IMG/VR virus record: IMGVR_UViG_3300020395_000027
Span: 1-43,895 of that record
Origin: a virus
Length of the DNA: 43,895 bases
Direction: 5' to 3' (one strand)
Shown: one piece after another, positions 20,601 to 28,316 of the stretch
Position numbering within the stretch: position 1 is the stretch's first letter
Layout of the letters: each line of letters opens with the position of its first letter
Made by a program: the position numbers and the translations under genes
The notes under the pieces: generated by a model
The model's input: only the letters and a program-made list of their open reading frames with translations
Told to the model about the DNA's origin: nothing
The model's database searches: none

Positions 20601-22742
20601 AAGATTTACAATGCTGAAGTATCTCTTACTGGTTTCGGTTATACAGAAGCACCTTCTGTGGTCGTTAAAGGCGTTGGTAATGGTGCTGGAGGGTGTGAAA
20701 TTCAAACTTATATAGAAATAGATACCCCTGCTGTTGTAATGGGTGTAGCAACCGATGCAGGTGAGGTTACAAATTCTACTACACCAACACATTTTGCATT
20801 TGATTATCCAGTTTATTTACAAAACGATTATGAATATGCATTGGTAGTAGAAACTGATTCTACTGATTATCAACTTTGGGTTTCTGAGCTAGGTGCAACT
20901 GATATTTCTACAAGCACTGTTATTACTACACAACCATCTCTTGGTTCTGTATATAAATCTCAGAATACTGAAAGTTGGACAGAAAATATTTTTGAAGATC
21001 TTAAGTTTACTCTTTACAGAGCAGAGTTTGATTTAACAAGACCAGCAGAACTTGTACTTAAAAATAATAGTCTTGGATATGAACTGTTAGATGCAAATCC
21101 AATTGAAACAAATGCAAGTTCTAATTCTGCTAGTACATCTGTACTATTCAAGAATAACAACGCAGTTCTTAAAGTAAATCATAGAGATCATGGTTTTGAA
21201 GATAGTGGAAATTCTTATGTGTTCTATAGAACTGCATTAGAAACAGGTGGTATTACTGCCTCTACTATTAATAGTAACTTATTCCAAGTTACTAACTCTG
21301 GAGTTGATTCTTATAATATTACTTCACCATCTCAAGCTGCAGGAAACTCTATTGGTGGTGGTACTTCTGTATACGCAAGTCATAACAGAAAATTTGAAAC
21401 TCTATATCCTCAGATTCATTATCTAACATTTACAGGAACTTCTCTAGATGTTTCTGTAAAAACAACTAATGTTGTTCCTGTAGATTCTACAACTACTAAC
21501 TATACTTCTTATTCTCAAACTGAATATGAGAAGACTTTCTTAAATGAACCACATTACTTTACAAATCAGAAGATGATTGCTTCTGATATTAATGAAACTT
21601 TGAATAGTATTTCATCATCTCTAGATTATAAGATGCAACTAACGTCTACTGTGTCTCATTTGAGTCCAATTATTGACCTTTCTAGTGCATCTGTTAAAAC
21701 AATTACTAATAGGATTGAAAATGCTACTGGTCAAGAGACTAGATTTGGTAGAAGAGATCAAGTTATTGAATTCTATCCTGTATATCAATTTGATCTTGCT
21801 GGTAATGCTGGAACAGAATTACAAGCTAATCAAACAATTGAAGGTCAGACTTCTAAGACATCTGGAACTATTGCAAGAGTTAATGGTCAAGTTGTATATG
21901 TTAGAGTGAAGACAAGTCAATTCTTCCAAAAAGGTGAGAAAGTAAATCTAGGAAATCAAACTGATTTAACTAATGTTACAGTTGATTCCAATCCAACACA
22001 AGTATTCGCATCTATTGAAGATGCTTCTACTATTGTAGCACGCAATCCTTCTGTTATTCTTGAAACATATGACAACATTATCACTGGTAAAACAGTTATT
22101 TGGAATAGTCAAACTCAAGAATTAACTGCTAGAGTTGATATTAAACCAATTAATGACAATTATACTGATAGAATTATTGATAATGCTTTCTATAATAGAA
22201 ATTCTGTTGTAGCTGATCAAATTGCTGATATCTTCCGTGTAGGAGACTTTATCAAATATCCAAATCAACCAGACGAAGAAGCAAATTATTTAGAAGTGGG
22301 TAAGATTACATATTCAAATGGTGTTGATTTTGTTGCAGAAGATACTTCTAAGAATGGTTCTGCAGTTTCTAAGTATGTAACTAAGGAAGTTGTTATTAAC
22401 AATCCAGCAACTGCTATTGATGTACATCTAATGGCAAATGTTAAGGATATTGCCAATATTCAAGTTCTTTATAAGTTCAAAAAAGCATCTAGTCAAGATA
22501 ACTTTGATGATATTGATTGGATATTATTCAATGGTAATGGACAACCAGATACTTTAGAATTAGCAACATCCGAAAATACAATATCAAGTGTTGTTGAGAA
22601 ACAATCTGCTTATCAAGATCTCAAATATAGTGTATCTGATATTGAAGAATATTCTTCATTTGCTATTAAAGTTGTTATGCTTGGTGATGATCCTTCGTTC
22701 TCTCCCAAGATTCAAGATATACGTGCTGTTGCTGCATTCTAA
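14643..22742 (+). CDS. Giant DUF4815-type virion structural protein (gp9/gp10 position)
   Basis: This 2699-residue protein has the hallmarks of the DUF4815 family of marine phage tail/baseplate proteins. The N-terminus reads NLNVNPYYEDFDASKNFYKI, then SRELTQVQSILQNQI. Near residues 1360-1416 is KLEKRIERLEYYTTLSILEQ followed by DEIGLDRFKSGFFVDNF. Near 1608-1650 is FFARSIPV...MKPNTKLYVFLEG. Later come NPLAQTFKVENLDGGCFITG and YLQNDYEYALVVETDSTDYQ. A GSGY-type beta pair (about 1933-2026) is inserted between these last two conserved blocks. By position it replaces T4 gp9 to gp10, but no T4 homology is visible, so a peripheral baseplate or fibre-attachment role is inference. GGCGGAG lies a few bases before the ATG and is a good ribosome binding site. 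It is the first gene of a four-gene unit. Confidence 0.85.
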   Translation: MPQKTNLNVNPYYEDFDASKNFYKILFRPGYSIQSRELTQVQSILQNQIESFGKYAFKQGELVIPGEVGLNTKLDYVKLSSVSEVAISEGDDIVYKKYDISQLIGQKLIGLTSGVTATILTTKLATESSADTLFVSYVNSGNSNTEPTFRQGETLEVVDGVNTPLLVVGTDGSVLPTSIQVTNPDTLEVTSLESPAMGYGSAVKVEEGIYFVNGYFVRNSEQLLVIDEYYDKPSAKVGFTIKEEIVTPEAEASLYDNSIGSANYTAPGAHRLKISLELKEFALDAITDKNFIQLLNIFRGQVRSKISSTDFSVLEQTLARRTFDESGDYIVDNFSVDVREWAQKDGNKGIYSADEFNLYNGYDASDAAKKMVASIGPGKAYIKGYEIVNKETKYLEINKARESLSSDNVNLKTKGLPTYSITNVFGSVPLNKEGSELTAYPDVFLYSTFNDGSIGLNNTELSTDHRQTIDRRGKIFNTDDGIKTITLQITNTTTLIGAVSDATFQTQFGELFYIKTRSDLGTPTAVSSFKTLSFATSNKPLINSSESVQFLELTVYGNKSELELLCLEYDLSDGDKKRKIFLTESDASANNNEFGFIVDYSEIITPVIGKTKPSNFFLQKRGSGFNSDSDIVLSKGRLEAGTTAYNTTFGYSYFDPQFFTKIILESIPAGANAFDEGKYVFGIKSNAYGVVEGSSAGVYSTGRILFVKTLSGKFQSGETLRDESGNTVKIARDNTISHFVVQNRGLGYAETGVTLLINGLEFDASKIALGQTIAGNIYSATITNRKAVNIEYAQPPAVTVQNPEGASAPGSAAAVVPVLFRNTVTTYTPQNVKSIGCSYGSGNANSFSADVVVDSQEYSDIKAVTNYTFFGTQGTNFIESTSFSADASILLQQGDLIQFSDNTNNLVRSVVQYATKQEGSSKSRIYLDTVLPGDVTNTSIVRLRPKVQNTNSGTLLFPTGSKQVSQVSVGGDDTKIKYYFRRDFVTTASSGGGTITFAAQLPFGTQRFAAFSESNFVITVLDAGDAPNIVKGDIIYVDEDSVEISSATDTASGLTSGSISLQLPSTYFGTIPTNGTYPKLKLSATLEVTNAKPRLKTAIRDKRIVIASAGDRIVPFRGSDYDSEVVETLSYSDAFKLKYVYEGTSSQPPNVDSAGNLISGTDVSSRYTFDNGQRDTLYDVSRIVLKPGFEPAVGQLLIAFDYFEHSQGDFVTIDSYLHEAGVSEDEIPSFNSSVHGNLELKNVIDFRPKVDTSAIIPGFLNIASLETTIGSFAGSGAILSSTPAPDLGLEYTFSFSQVQYLDRIDGIFLDKKGQFVVKEGNSSLNPTKPDPIDDAVPLFYAYIPAFTKTTKDVRITPVDNRRYTMRDIGKLEKRIERLEYYTTLSILEQQALNMQVKDEIGLDRFKSGFFVDNFEAHKVGNLQSLDYRCSVDSQQSVLRPQAKEDSVNLEEANVREDQRAVSGYKKSGDMVTLPYSPLSLLGNSFASKTLNPNPFVVLQYVGDGEISPSIDHWYDQTEEPLVVDTNTDLFNIFLAKENVKESFSSLYNSFVVNWVGTSSSFTAINSLGENNTQQSTTSVTNASVASSSNISPQNNDVGKGIQTKSIGESKVSTSLAFFARSIPVKYVVRRMKPNTKLYVFLEGRNIGRWVNPDLRFTGIAGNSSSAFNGEITTDEYGNASGLIIVPSGLPPLENATWTGDVNTVSYDTSAEEVSVTSGELTFRFTSSSTNASKEEVDSYTEVKYYATGILPENPSSIISTKPSYFKSNEGVQLIESNTDNPVRPNPLAQTFKVENLDGGCFITGVDLFFSKKSTNIPVKAYITNVDAEKPAKNIVPGSEKTLSPNTFLKCSASGNMAVYKGENVTGASSSASGPILKVFDKNNVELVATASGKYSLTNEQVYTVVLSNHNGKSFVQNEDLIIPSVTLANATNATDLVLSIVKDSGKVSKMRITNPGVNYDSAILTIESPQLPGGATATASIEVSGGKIYNAEVSLTGFGYTEAPSVVVKGVGNGAGGCEIQTYIEIDTPAVVMGVATDAGEVTNSTTPTHFAFDYPVYLQNDYEYALVVETDSTDYQLWVSELGATDISTSTVITTQPSLGSVYKSQNTESWTENIFEDLKFTLYRAEFDLTRPAELVLKNNSLGYELLDANPIETNASSNSASTSVLFKNNNAVLKVNHRDHGFEDSGNSYVFYRTALETGGITASTINSNLFQVTNSGVDSYNITSPSQAAGNSIGGGTSVYASHNRKFETLYPQIHYLTFTGTSLDVSVKTTNVVPVDSTTTNYTSYSQTEYEKTFLNEPHYFTNQKMIASDINETLNSISSSLDYKMQLTSTVSHLSPIIDLSSASVKTITNRIENATGQETRFGRRDQVIEFYPVYQFDLAGNAGTELQANQTIEGQTSKTSGTIARVNGQVVYVRVKTSQFFQKGEKVNLGNQTDLTNVTVDSNPTQVFASIEDASTIVARNPSVILETYDNIITGKTVIWNSQTQELTARVDIKPINDNYTDRIIDNAFYNRNSVVADQIADIFRVGDFIKYPNQPDEEANYLEVGKITYSNGVDFVAEDTSKNGSAVSKYVTKEVVINNPATAIDVHLMANVKDIANIQVLYKFKKASSQDNFDDIDWILFNGNGQPDTLELATSENTISSVVEKQSAYQDLKYSVSDIEEYSSFAIKVVMLGDDPSFSPKIQDIRAVAAF

Positions 22743-22751
22743 CTTCCGCGT

Positions 22752-22958
22752 ATGGACTTTATTAAAGTTAAAGGGCATGATGATCTCGTAAGAGATAAAA
22801 ATACTGGTGCCATAATTAATCTGGACGATTCTGCAATAGTTGCGAGACGTAAGTCAAAACAGCTTGGTTCCGCGTTGGAAGACATAAATACCTTGAAGAA
22901 TGAAGTATCTGAAATCAAATCTTTACTTAGAGAGTTAATTAAAAATGCCAGCAATTAA
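22752..22958 (+). CDS. Small conserved coiled-coil protein of T4-like marine phages
   Basis: This is a 68-residue protein. The N-terminus FIKVKGHDDLVRDKNTGAII resembles a short protein I recall from many marine T4-like phages at comparable positions. The C-terminal half (about residues 38-66) is a heptad-like helix, LEDINTLKNEVSEIKSLLREL, that could form a coiled coil. It starts nine bases after the stop of the DUF4815 protein and its end overlaps the next start by 14 bases, so it is translated within the structural operon. Its function is unknown. A chaperone or minor virion role for the neighbouring fibre proteins is only a guess. Confidence 0.75.
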   Translation: MDFIKVKGHDDLVRDKNTGAIINLDDSAIVARRKSKQLGSALEDINTLKNEVSEIKSLLRELIKNASN

Positions 22959-25900
22959 TGTAGCAAAAACTGATACCTTTGAATCTCAAAGGCAAAAGAT
23001 TAACCAAATTGGAGATCAGATTTTTAGCATCTCTCAAGGTGGTAGTGATCTTGCCACGGGTAATTTAAAAATAGGAGATGGAACAGTTACTGTTCCTTCT
23101 CTAGCATTTACATCAGATGCCTCGGTTGGTATATACAAATCAGGTGCTGGAAGTTTAGGATTTGTTTCATCCAACAAAAAAATTCTAGATTTAGAAACAG
23201 CAGATGTTGTCTTTTATAAAGACGTAAAAGTAAGACAAAGAATTTTATATGCTGGTGGTGTTTCTATACTAAACAGTGGATCTAGTTATGATGCAGGAAC
23301 ATATGAAGGTATTGGTCTTACTGGTGGAACTGGAGATGATGCGACTGCAGATTTTGTAGTTACAGAATTTGAAGGTTCAATTACACAAACTGGTGCTGGT
23401 TATAATCCAGGAGTTTATAGTTCTGTACCTTTTGGTGGAGGAACTGGATCTGGAGCTTTAATTACATTTACTGTGCCTGGTATTGTTGGTGCTTTAGGTG
23501 CTGGTTCTGGGTATGTACCAGGAACTTATACTGGTGTACCAATTACTGGAGGAAGTGGATCTAATGCTGTTGCTGATATTATAGTAACTGGTACAACAGG
23601 ATTTAATGGAACAATAGTTGGTGGTTCTGGATATACTGATGGAACATATCAAGGTGTATCTACATACAACCAACCAATTCAAACATTTGTTGTAACTGTA
23701 ACTGGTTCTGGTCCTTATCAATATGTAATTGATGGTAATAGTCAACCATCACTAACTTTAGATACTGGAAATACTTACAAATTTGATGTATCTGATGCAT
23801 CTAACAATGGACATCCATTTAGATTTGAAACTCAGTTTGGAGGAGACTTAAATCCAGGTGATGCTCCTGGTGTTACTGGAGTCAGAGTAGGAACCCCTGG
23901 TACTGCAGGTGCTTTTTATGAGGTTGTAGTTAAAGGATCGTCTACATCCACATCTGTACTTTATGACTGTGAAACTCATAACAATATGGGTGGATCAGTT
24001 ACTATCCAAGCTGGAACAACAGTTCATGAGGGTACAGGTGGAACAGCAGATGTAACCGTATCTGGAGGAGCAGTTACAGCAGTTGTGTTTACAACGGCAG
24101 ATGATTATGCAACTGGAGATATTATAGAATTTAACTCTGCTGATGTAGGAGGAACAGGATCTGGATCTACATTTACTTTAACAACTCCATCTTATAACGG
24201 AGTTGTTAGTTCTGTAACTTTTACAAGCATTGGTTCGGGATATGTTAAAACTGATGTTTTATCAGCAAATGATTCTGATCTAGGTGGAGGTGGTGGAGCT
24301 GGATTTACTTATACAGTAAATAGTGATCCTGGTATATTAACAGAAATTACTACGTTTGATAGTAAAGGATCTGGATATATTGCAAATGATGTCTTAACAT
24401 TATCAGCTGGTGTTACAGGAGTTGCAGCAACTCTTCCTGGTCAAAAAAATAACGTATCTACAACTTTAAGCACAGGTAGTGCTCAAATTACTGTTGCTAG
24501 TACAGCAGGTATTATTGCAGGAATGAATGTCTTTAATGGACAATCAGATACTGGAATTTTACAACCAAACACAACAGTTCAATCTATTGATAGTGCGACT
24601 GAATTAACATTATCCGCTATACCAGGAACTGCTGGAGCTGCTAGTTTATCATTCTCTTCACCAAATCTATTTGATATTACTGTAGCAAGTGCAACAGGTA
24701 TTAATGTTGGAGATATTGTTACCAAAACTGCTGGTGCTGGTGTTCTTGCTGCTAATACTACTGTAAGCACAATTACTGGAAATGTAATTACGTTATCAAA
24801 TACACCAACAACTGCAGGAGCTGCTACATTATCGTTCAGTCCTTCATATGGTTCACCTACAACTACATTACAATATACCATTTCTAAAATTGGTTCTGTA
24901 GAAAGTATTAGTATTAATAATGCTGGTAATGGTTATGTTGCTGGAGATTCTCTAGGAGTAAGTCCATTTGATTTAACTCAACCTATTTCATATACAGTAA
25001 CTAGAAGAGATGTTGTAGAATTTACATTAACAGCAACTGTACCTTCAAGCACTTTTTCTGTGGGAGATACTTTAGTTGAGAGTGGAGTAGCACAAGGAGC
25101 AAGTACAGAAATTATTGAGATTAGATCTCTTGGAGGAAATGTAACTTCATTACTTTGCACAGCTACTGGTCTTACTGCTGGATCTATAGTTGAAGAAGAT
25201 AGTAATCCTGGTCCTACTTACACTATTAATACATTTACTGATTTAGAAACAAAAATATTCATTGATACAGGTTCTGGAGCTACTATAACTCCAGATATAA
25301 CCTTATATGTTGGAAATACATATTCATTTGATTTATCAGATTCTTCTAACGATTCTCAGGAATTTGCTTTTTCTAGTTTTGCAGGAGGAAAGTGGGGAAC
25401 TAGTAGTATAGGACCTTTAGCAGCTACACTAGATGTAGCATCTGCAAATGTTACTTTAGCTAGCACTACTGGAATTGTAGCAGGAATGATTGTAACTGCT
25501 ACTGGTCAAGGTGGTGGATCGTTAGTTACTGGAACAAAAGTATCTGTGGTTGTAGATGCAACTACTATTACATTAGATACTGCACCATCTGGATCAGGAG
25601 CAGTAGATTTATCATTTGAAGGAACTGAGTTTACTGATGGTGTATCAACAGATGGTTCAAATATTAATATCAAGATAACTGATACCACTCCAAATCTTTA
25701 TTATTATGATAAATTAACTGCTGATCAAGGTGGTGAAGTTGGAAACGAAGCTTTATTAACAATTAATCCTACTAACCCAAAAGTATTTGGTTCTGGATTT
25801 GTATTATCTGTTTTAAATACACAACAATCTGATGTTATTTCTTCAGATATTTCAAGTGGTGAATTTTCTGCTGCAAGCATTGTTTCTTCTTCTACAATTA

Positions 25901-27771
25901 ATGGTGTTGATGCAACATTAACTGGTTCTGTAACTACACCACAGTTAAATGGAACTAATGTTGTTGCATCATCTATATCTTCTCAAACAACATTAACTAT
26001 TTCTGGAACTGATGTAACTGTTAATGCTCCATTTAATGTAGGTGCTACTGTTAGTGTTGATTCTGGTACTGGAAATGTTACTACATCTGGTTATGTAAAA
26101 ACAACTGGATTTTTAAATGTAAATGATAAAATTCTTCTTGAAGAAAATGAAATTCAAACTACTACTGGAAATGATTTAGTATTAAAACCAGTAGCAGGAA
26201 GAATTACTAAAGTAGATGGAACTCAAGCTTTGGTACTACCTGTTGGTAATACCGTAGAAAGACCACAATCACCAATTGCACAAAATGGTGCTATCAGATT
26301 CAACACTGACAATAATCAATATGAAGGATATAACTCTACTACAACCTCATGGTCTTCTCTTGGTGGTGTTAGAGACATTGATGGTAACACATATATTCTA
26401 GCAGAACTTACAGCAGGAGCAAATGACAATACATTATGGTTCTATAATGATGCTGTAAATACATTAAAATTAACGCCACAGTTTTTAGACTTTAGAGCTG
26501 TTAAGAAAATTTCATCTGGTAAATTAGGTCTTCCAGCATTTACAGAATGGGCAGCTAACACCGCAGTAACTACTGGACAATATCTAAAGTATAAAAATAA
26601 TCTCTATGAAGTAACAGGTGATGGAACAACTGCTTCTTCTGGTAATGAACCAACACATACTACTGGAGTTCAAAATAATGGTACTGCACAATTAACTTGG
26701 TCTGCTATTGCTGTTGATTCATTAACGTTTGAAGAAATTACAGAACTAAGAGTAGGTCCTAATAAAGATTGCCCGTTGGTTATTGGACAAGAACTAAAAC
26801 TTGACGATAACACGATTTCCACACAGGTACAGGATTTGGTATTGAGACCAAATGCAGGAAAACAAACTATTGTTGATTCTGTAACTCACTTTAGAATTCC
26901 TGCTGGTACTAATAACGAGAAAAGTATTGCAGCTGCTGGTGCTGGATCTATTAGATTCAATACAGATATTCAACAGTTTGAAGGATATAGTGGAACTAAC
27001 TGGTCTTCACTTGGTGGTGTTAGAGACGTTGATGGCAATACTTATATTATTCCAGAAAGTGCTCCAGCTGCAAATGAAAATATTCTATATTTTTATAATG
27101 ATAATCTCAATACATTACAATTAACAGATACTGCTTTAGATTTTACTGGGATTGACAGTATCACAACTAGTGGAGGTAATACACTAGCAGTAAATACAGA
27201 AATTGTTACCTTTAATACTGTAGATACAACGATTGATAATAGTGATGCTACAAGTACGTTTATTAGTAGTACAAAACAGTATCTTGATTTGGGATTATCT
27301 TCTGGATTGAATACAGATCCTATTATAAGATTAGATGATCAAGGTGATGTTTATCTCAACATAACTTTTGGATCTGGATCTTATAATGGAGTGAAGATTT
27401 TTGATGGTGATCTAAAAGAATTTGAATTAGCAGACTATAAGATTAGTTCTTCCACATTTACTTTAGATAAAGGTGGATTAGAATCTTCTGCTGTTGTTCT
27501 TTATCCAAGTGGAACATCTAAAGGATGTGAGGTAACTGTTGTTTCTAAATCTAGTTCTGGAAAAAGATCTATGACGAAATACTCTGTTATAGATAATGGC
27601 ACTGATATTTTTCATAATGAGTATTCTTCTTTGAATACTTCAAATGATCAATATACAGCAACATTTGATTTTACTGCTTCCACAGAACCTAGAATTACTT
27701 TAACTTTAAGTAATGATCATACAGTTGCCGATATTATTAACTTCACCGTACTAGTTCAGGAAATTAAGTAA
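22945..27771 (+). CDS. Modular tail fibre-like virion protein with cupredoxin-like domains
   Basis: This is a 1608-residue Gly/Thr/Ser-rich protein. Residues 1-100 form a conserved-looking head (FESQRQKINQIGDQIF, then VGIYKSGAGSLGF). Residues about 104-240 hold four GSGY..GTY.GV..TGG units. A cupredoxin-like domain (about 245-357) interrupts the fourth unit and is followed by more GSGY-type units. Two SIDSAT-type beta units lie near 505-635 and a second, ligand-less cupredoxin-like domain at about 766-941. Two fibre units carrying RFNTD..Q.EGY and WSSLGGVRD.DGNTYI (about 1067-1190 and 1290-1400) flank a CBM5/12-like W...PTHTTG unit (1201-1259). The C-terminus is a beta domain with IDNGTDIFHNEY. 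The ATG overlaps the previous gene by 14 bases. A peripheral fibre or decoration role is inferred from module content and position. Confidence 0.85.
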   Translation: MPAINVAKTDTFESQRQKINQIGDQIFSISQGGSDLATGNLKIGDGTVTVPSLAFTSDASVGIYKSGAGSLGFVSSNKKILDLETADVVFYKDVKVRQRILYAGGVSILNSGSSYDAGTYEGIGLTGGTGDDATADFVVTEFEGSITQTGAGYNPGVYSSVPFGGGTGSGALITFTVPGIVGALGAGSGYVPGTYTGVPITGGSGSNAVADIIVTGTTGFNGTIVGGSGYTDGTYQGVSTYNQPIQTFVVTVTGSGPYQYVIDGNSQPSLTLDTGNTYKFDVSDASNNGHPFRFETQFGGDLNPGDAPGVTGVRVGTPGTAGAFYEVVVKGSSTSTSVLYDCETHNNMGGSVTIQAGTTVHEGTGGTADVTVSGGAVTAVVFTTADDYATGDIIEFNSADVGGTGSGSTFTLTTPSYNGVVSSVTFTSIGSGYVKTDVLSANDSDLGGGGGAGFTYTVNSDPGILTEITTFDSKGSGYIANDVLTLSAGVTGVAATLPGQKNNVSTTLSTGSAQITVASTAGIIAGMNVFNGQSDTGILQPNTTVQSIDSATELTLSAIPGTAGAASLSFSSPNLFDITVASATGINVGDIVTKTAGAGVLAANTTVSTITGNVITLSNTPTTAGAATLSFSPSYGSPTTTLQYTISKIGSVESISINNAGNGYVAGDSLGVSPFDLTQPISYTVTRRDVVEFTLTATVPSSTFSVGDTLVESGVAQGASTEIIEIRSLGGNVTSLLCTATGLTAGSIVEEDSNPGPTYTINTFTDLETKIFIDTGSGATITPDITLYVGNTYSFDLSDSSNDSQEFAFSSFAGGKWGTSSIGPLAATLDVASANVTLASTTGIVAGMIVTATGQGGGSLVTGTKVSVVVDATTITLDTAPSGSGAVDLSFEGTEFTDGVSTDGSNINIKITDTTPNLYYYDKLTADQGGEVGNEALLTINPTNPKVFGSGFVLSVLNTQQSDVISSDISSGEFSAASIVSSSTINGVDATLTGSVTTPQLNGTNVVASSISSQTTLTISGTDVTVNAPFNVGATVSVDSGTGNVTTSGYVKTTGFLNVNDKILLEENEIQTTTGNDLVLKPVAGRITKVDGTQALVLPVGNTVERPQSPIAQNGAIRFNTDNNQYEGYNSTTTSWSSLGGVRDIDGNTYILAELTAGANDNTLWFYNDAVNTLKLTPQFLDFRAVKKISSGKLGLPAFTEWAANTAVTTGQYLKYKNNLYEVTGDGTTASSGNEPTHTTGVQNNGTAQLTWSAIAVDSLTFEEITELRVGPNKDCPLVIGQELKLDDNTISTQVQDLVLRPNAGKQTIVDSVTHFRIPAGTNNEKSIAAAGAGSIRFNTDIQQFEGYSGTNWSSLGGVRDVDGNTYIIPESAPAANENILYFYNDNLNTLQLTDTALDFTGIDSITTSGGNTLAVNTEIVTFNTVDTTIDNSDATSTFISSTKQYLDLGLSSGLNTDPIIRLDDQGDVYLNITFGSGSYNGVKIFDGDLKEFELADYKISSSTFTLDKGGLESSAVVLYPSGTSKGCEVTVVSKSSSGKRSMTKYSVIDNGTDIFHNEYSSLNTSNDQYTATFDFTASTEPRITLTLSNDHTVADIINFTVLVQEIK
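23254..23665 (+). repeat. Tandem GSGY-type beta repeats
   Basis: Four consecutive units of roughly 33-36 residues share the pattern SGY..GTY.GV..TGG.G..A.A...V. They begin near SGSSYDAGTYEG, GAGYNPGVYSS, GSGYVPGTYTG and GSGYTDGTYQG. The last unit is broken by the cupredoxin-like domain. Related units occur in the proteins encoded at 2363, 12775, 14643 and 28317. Confidence 0.8.
23677..24015 (+). other. Cupredoxin-like domain with a complete type 1 copper ligand set
   Basis: Residues about 245-357 have the strand pattern of a small cupredoxin: LDTGNTYKFDVSDASNNGHPF, a variable middle, then SVLYDCETHNNMGGSVTI. The candidate ligands are His290, Cys342, His345 and Met348. The Cys-x2-His-x2-Met spacing equals that of amicyanin (His53, Cys92, His95, Met98), and the His lies in the expected upstream loop. 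Copper binding is inference from this motif, and the fold has not been tested. Confidence 0.65.
25240..25770 (+). other. Degenerate second cupredoxin-like domain with inserted beta unit
   Basis: Residues about 766-941 repeat the framework of the first domain: LYVGNTYSFDLSDSSNDSQEF, and later NLYYYDKLTADQGGEVGNEA. The His, Cys, His and Met positions are replaced by Ser, Tyr and other residues, so no type 1 copper site can form. A SIDSAT-related beta unit (about 825-892, LASTTGIVAGM...) is inserted between the two halves. Confidence 0.5.
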
Positions 27772-28272
27772 ATGGCTACTAATCTAAAAAAATTTGAATC
27801 TCTTGGTGGATTTTCTGTAAGCGAAACAGTCCACATTGATGAAGAACATAATGCTATGTCTCTCAATTCTATTGAGATGAAAAACCAGTTTTACTCTGAT
27901 AGTAAAACAACTAACTATATTTTACGAGGTGTTAATACATCTACACTTCAGTTAGATAATGTTGGTACTCAAATCACAATTGACAATAATACTGTTAATT
28001 TTGTTACAGGTCATTTCCTTGGTGTCAATCCTACAGGAACTGTATTCTCTGGAAAAATTGAAAGTGCGGTTTATTGTGATGGAACTGGTGCAACATCCGT
28101 TCTTTCAAGTATGCTGACAATTATTAAACATGATGTTCCTACTAATGAATCATGGACAATTGAACCATTCACAGCAACAAACAGATTTAGTTACTCTACC
28201 GTAAGAACTGGAACTGTTCAAACAATTAAGTGGGCAGTATCTACAGAAGTTATTAGTATTGCTTGGGCTTGA
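27772..28272 (+). CDS. Small beta-rich virion-associated protein, unknown
   Basis: This is a 166-residue protein starting directly after the stop of the 1608-residue fibre-like gene, last in its unit. The sequence is soluble, with no signal peptide or membrane segment, and is rich in Thr, Asn and beta-type alternation. Notable pieces are SLNSIEMKNQFYSD near the N-terminus and TVNFVTGHFLG in the middle. The end (SWTIEPFTATNRFSYSTVRT and IKWAVSTEVISIAWA) looks like a beta sandwich. I do not recognise a family. Its location between two fibre genes suggests a minor structural protein or trimeric cap, but nothing in the sequence proves it. Confidence 0.75.
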   Translation: MATNLKKFESLGGFSVSETVHIDEEHNAMSLNSIEMKNQFYSDSKTTNYILRGVNTSTLQLDNVGTQITIDNNTVNFVTGHFLGVNPTGTVFSGKIESAVYCDGTGATSVLSSMLTIIKHDVPTNESWTIEPFTATNRFSYSTVRTGTVQTIKWAVSTEVISIAWA

Positions 28273-28274
28273 TG

Positions 28275-28281
28275 CTAAATA
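28275..28281 (+). promoter_or_regulatory. Late promoter-like motif before the 3721-residue gene
   Basis: CTAAATA lies in the 44-base gap, ending 35 bases before the next ATG. The wider context GCTAAATAC is identical to that at 14597-14605. It is a likely late-transcription start for the largest gene of the window. Confidence 0.5.
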
Positions 28282-28316
28282 CAATATAGGAAAAAAGTCA
28301 AGAGCACGGGAACACC

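Noticed and set aside
14643-22742. Assignment of the 2699-residue protein as T4 gp9 or gp10
   Set aside because: Only the position suggests it. The sequence blocks are those of DUF4815-type proteins, and no T4 gp9 or gp10 motif is visible.
22752-22960. Frameshifted N-terminus of the 1608-residue protein
   Set aside because: The 68-residue frame overlaps the next gene by only 14 bases, has its own start and stop and resembles a stand-alone small phage protein. The next gene also has a normal start (MPAINVAKTDTFESQ).
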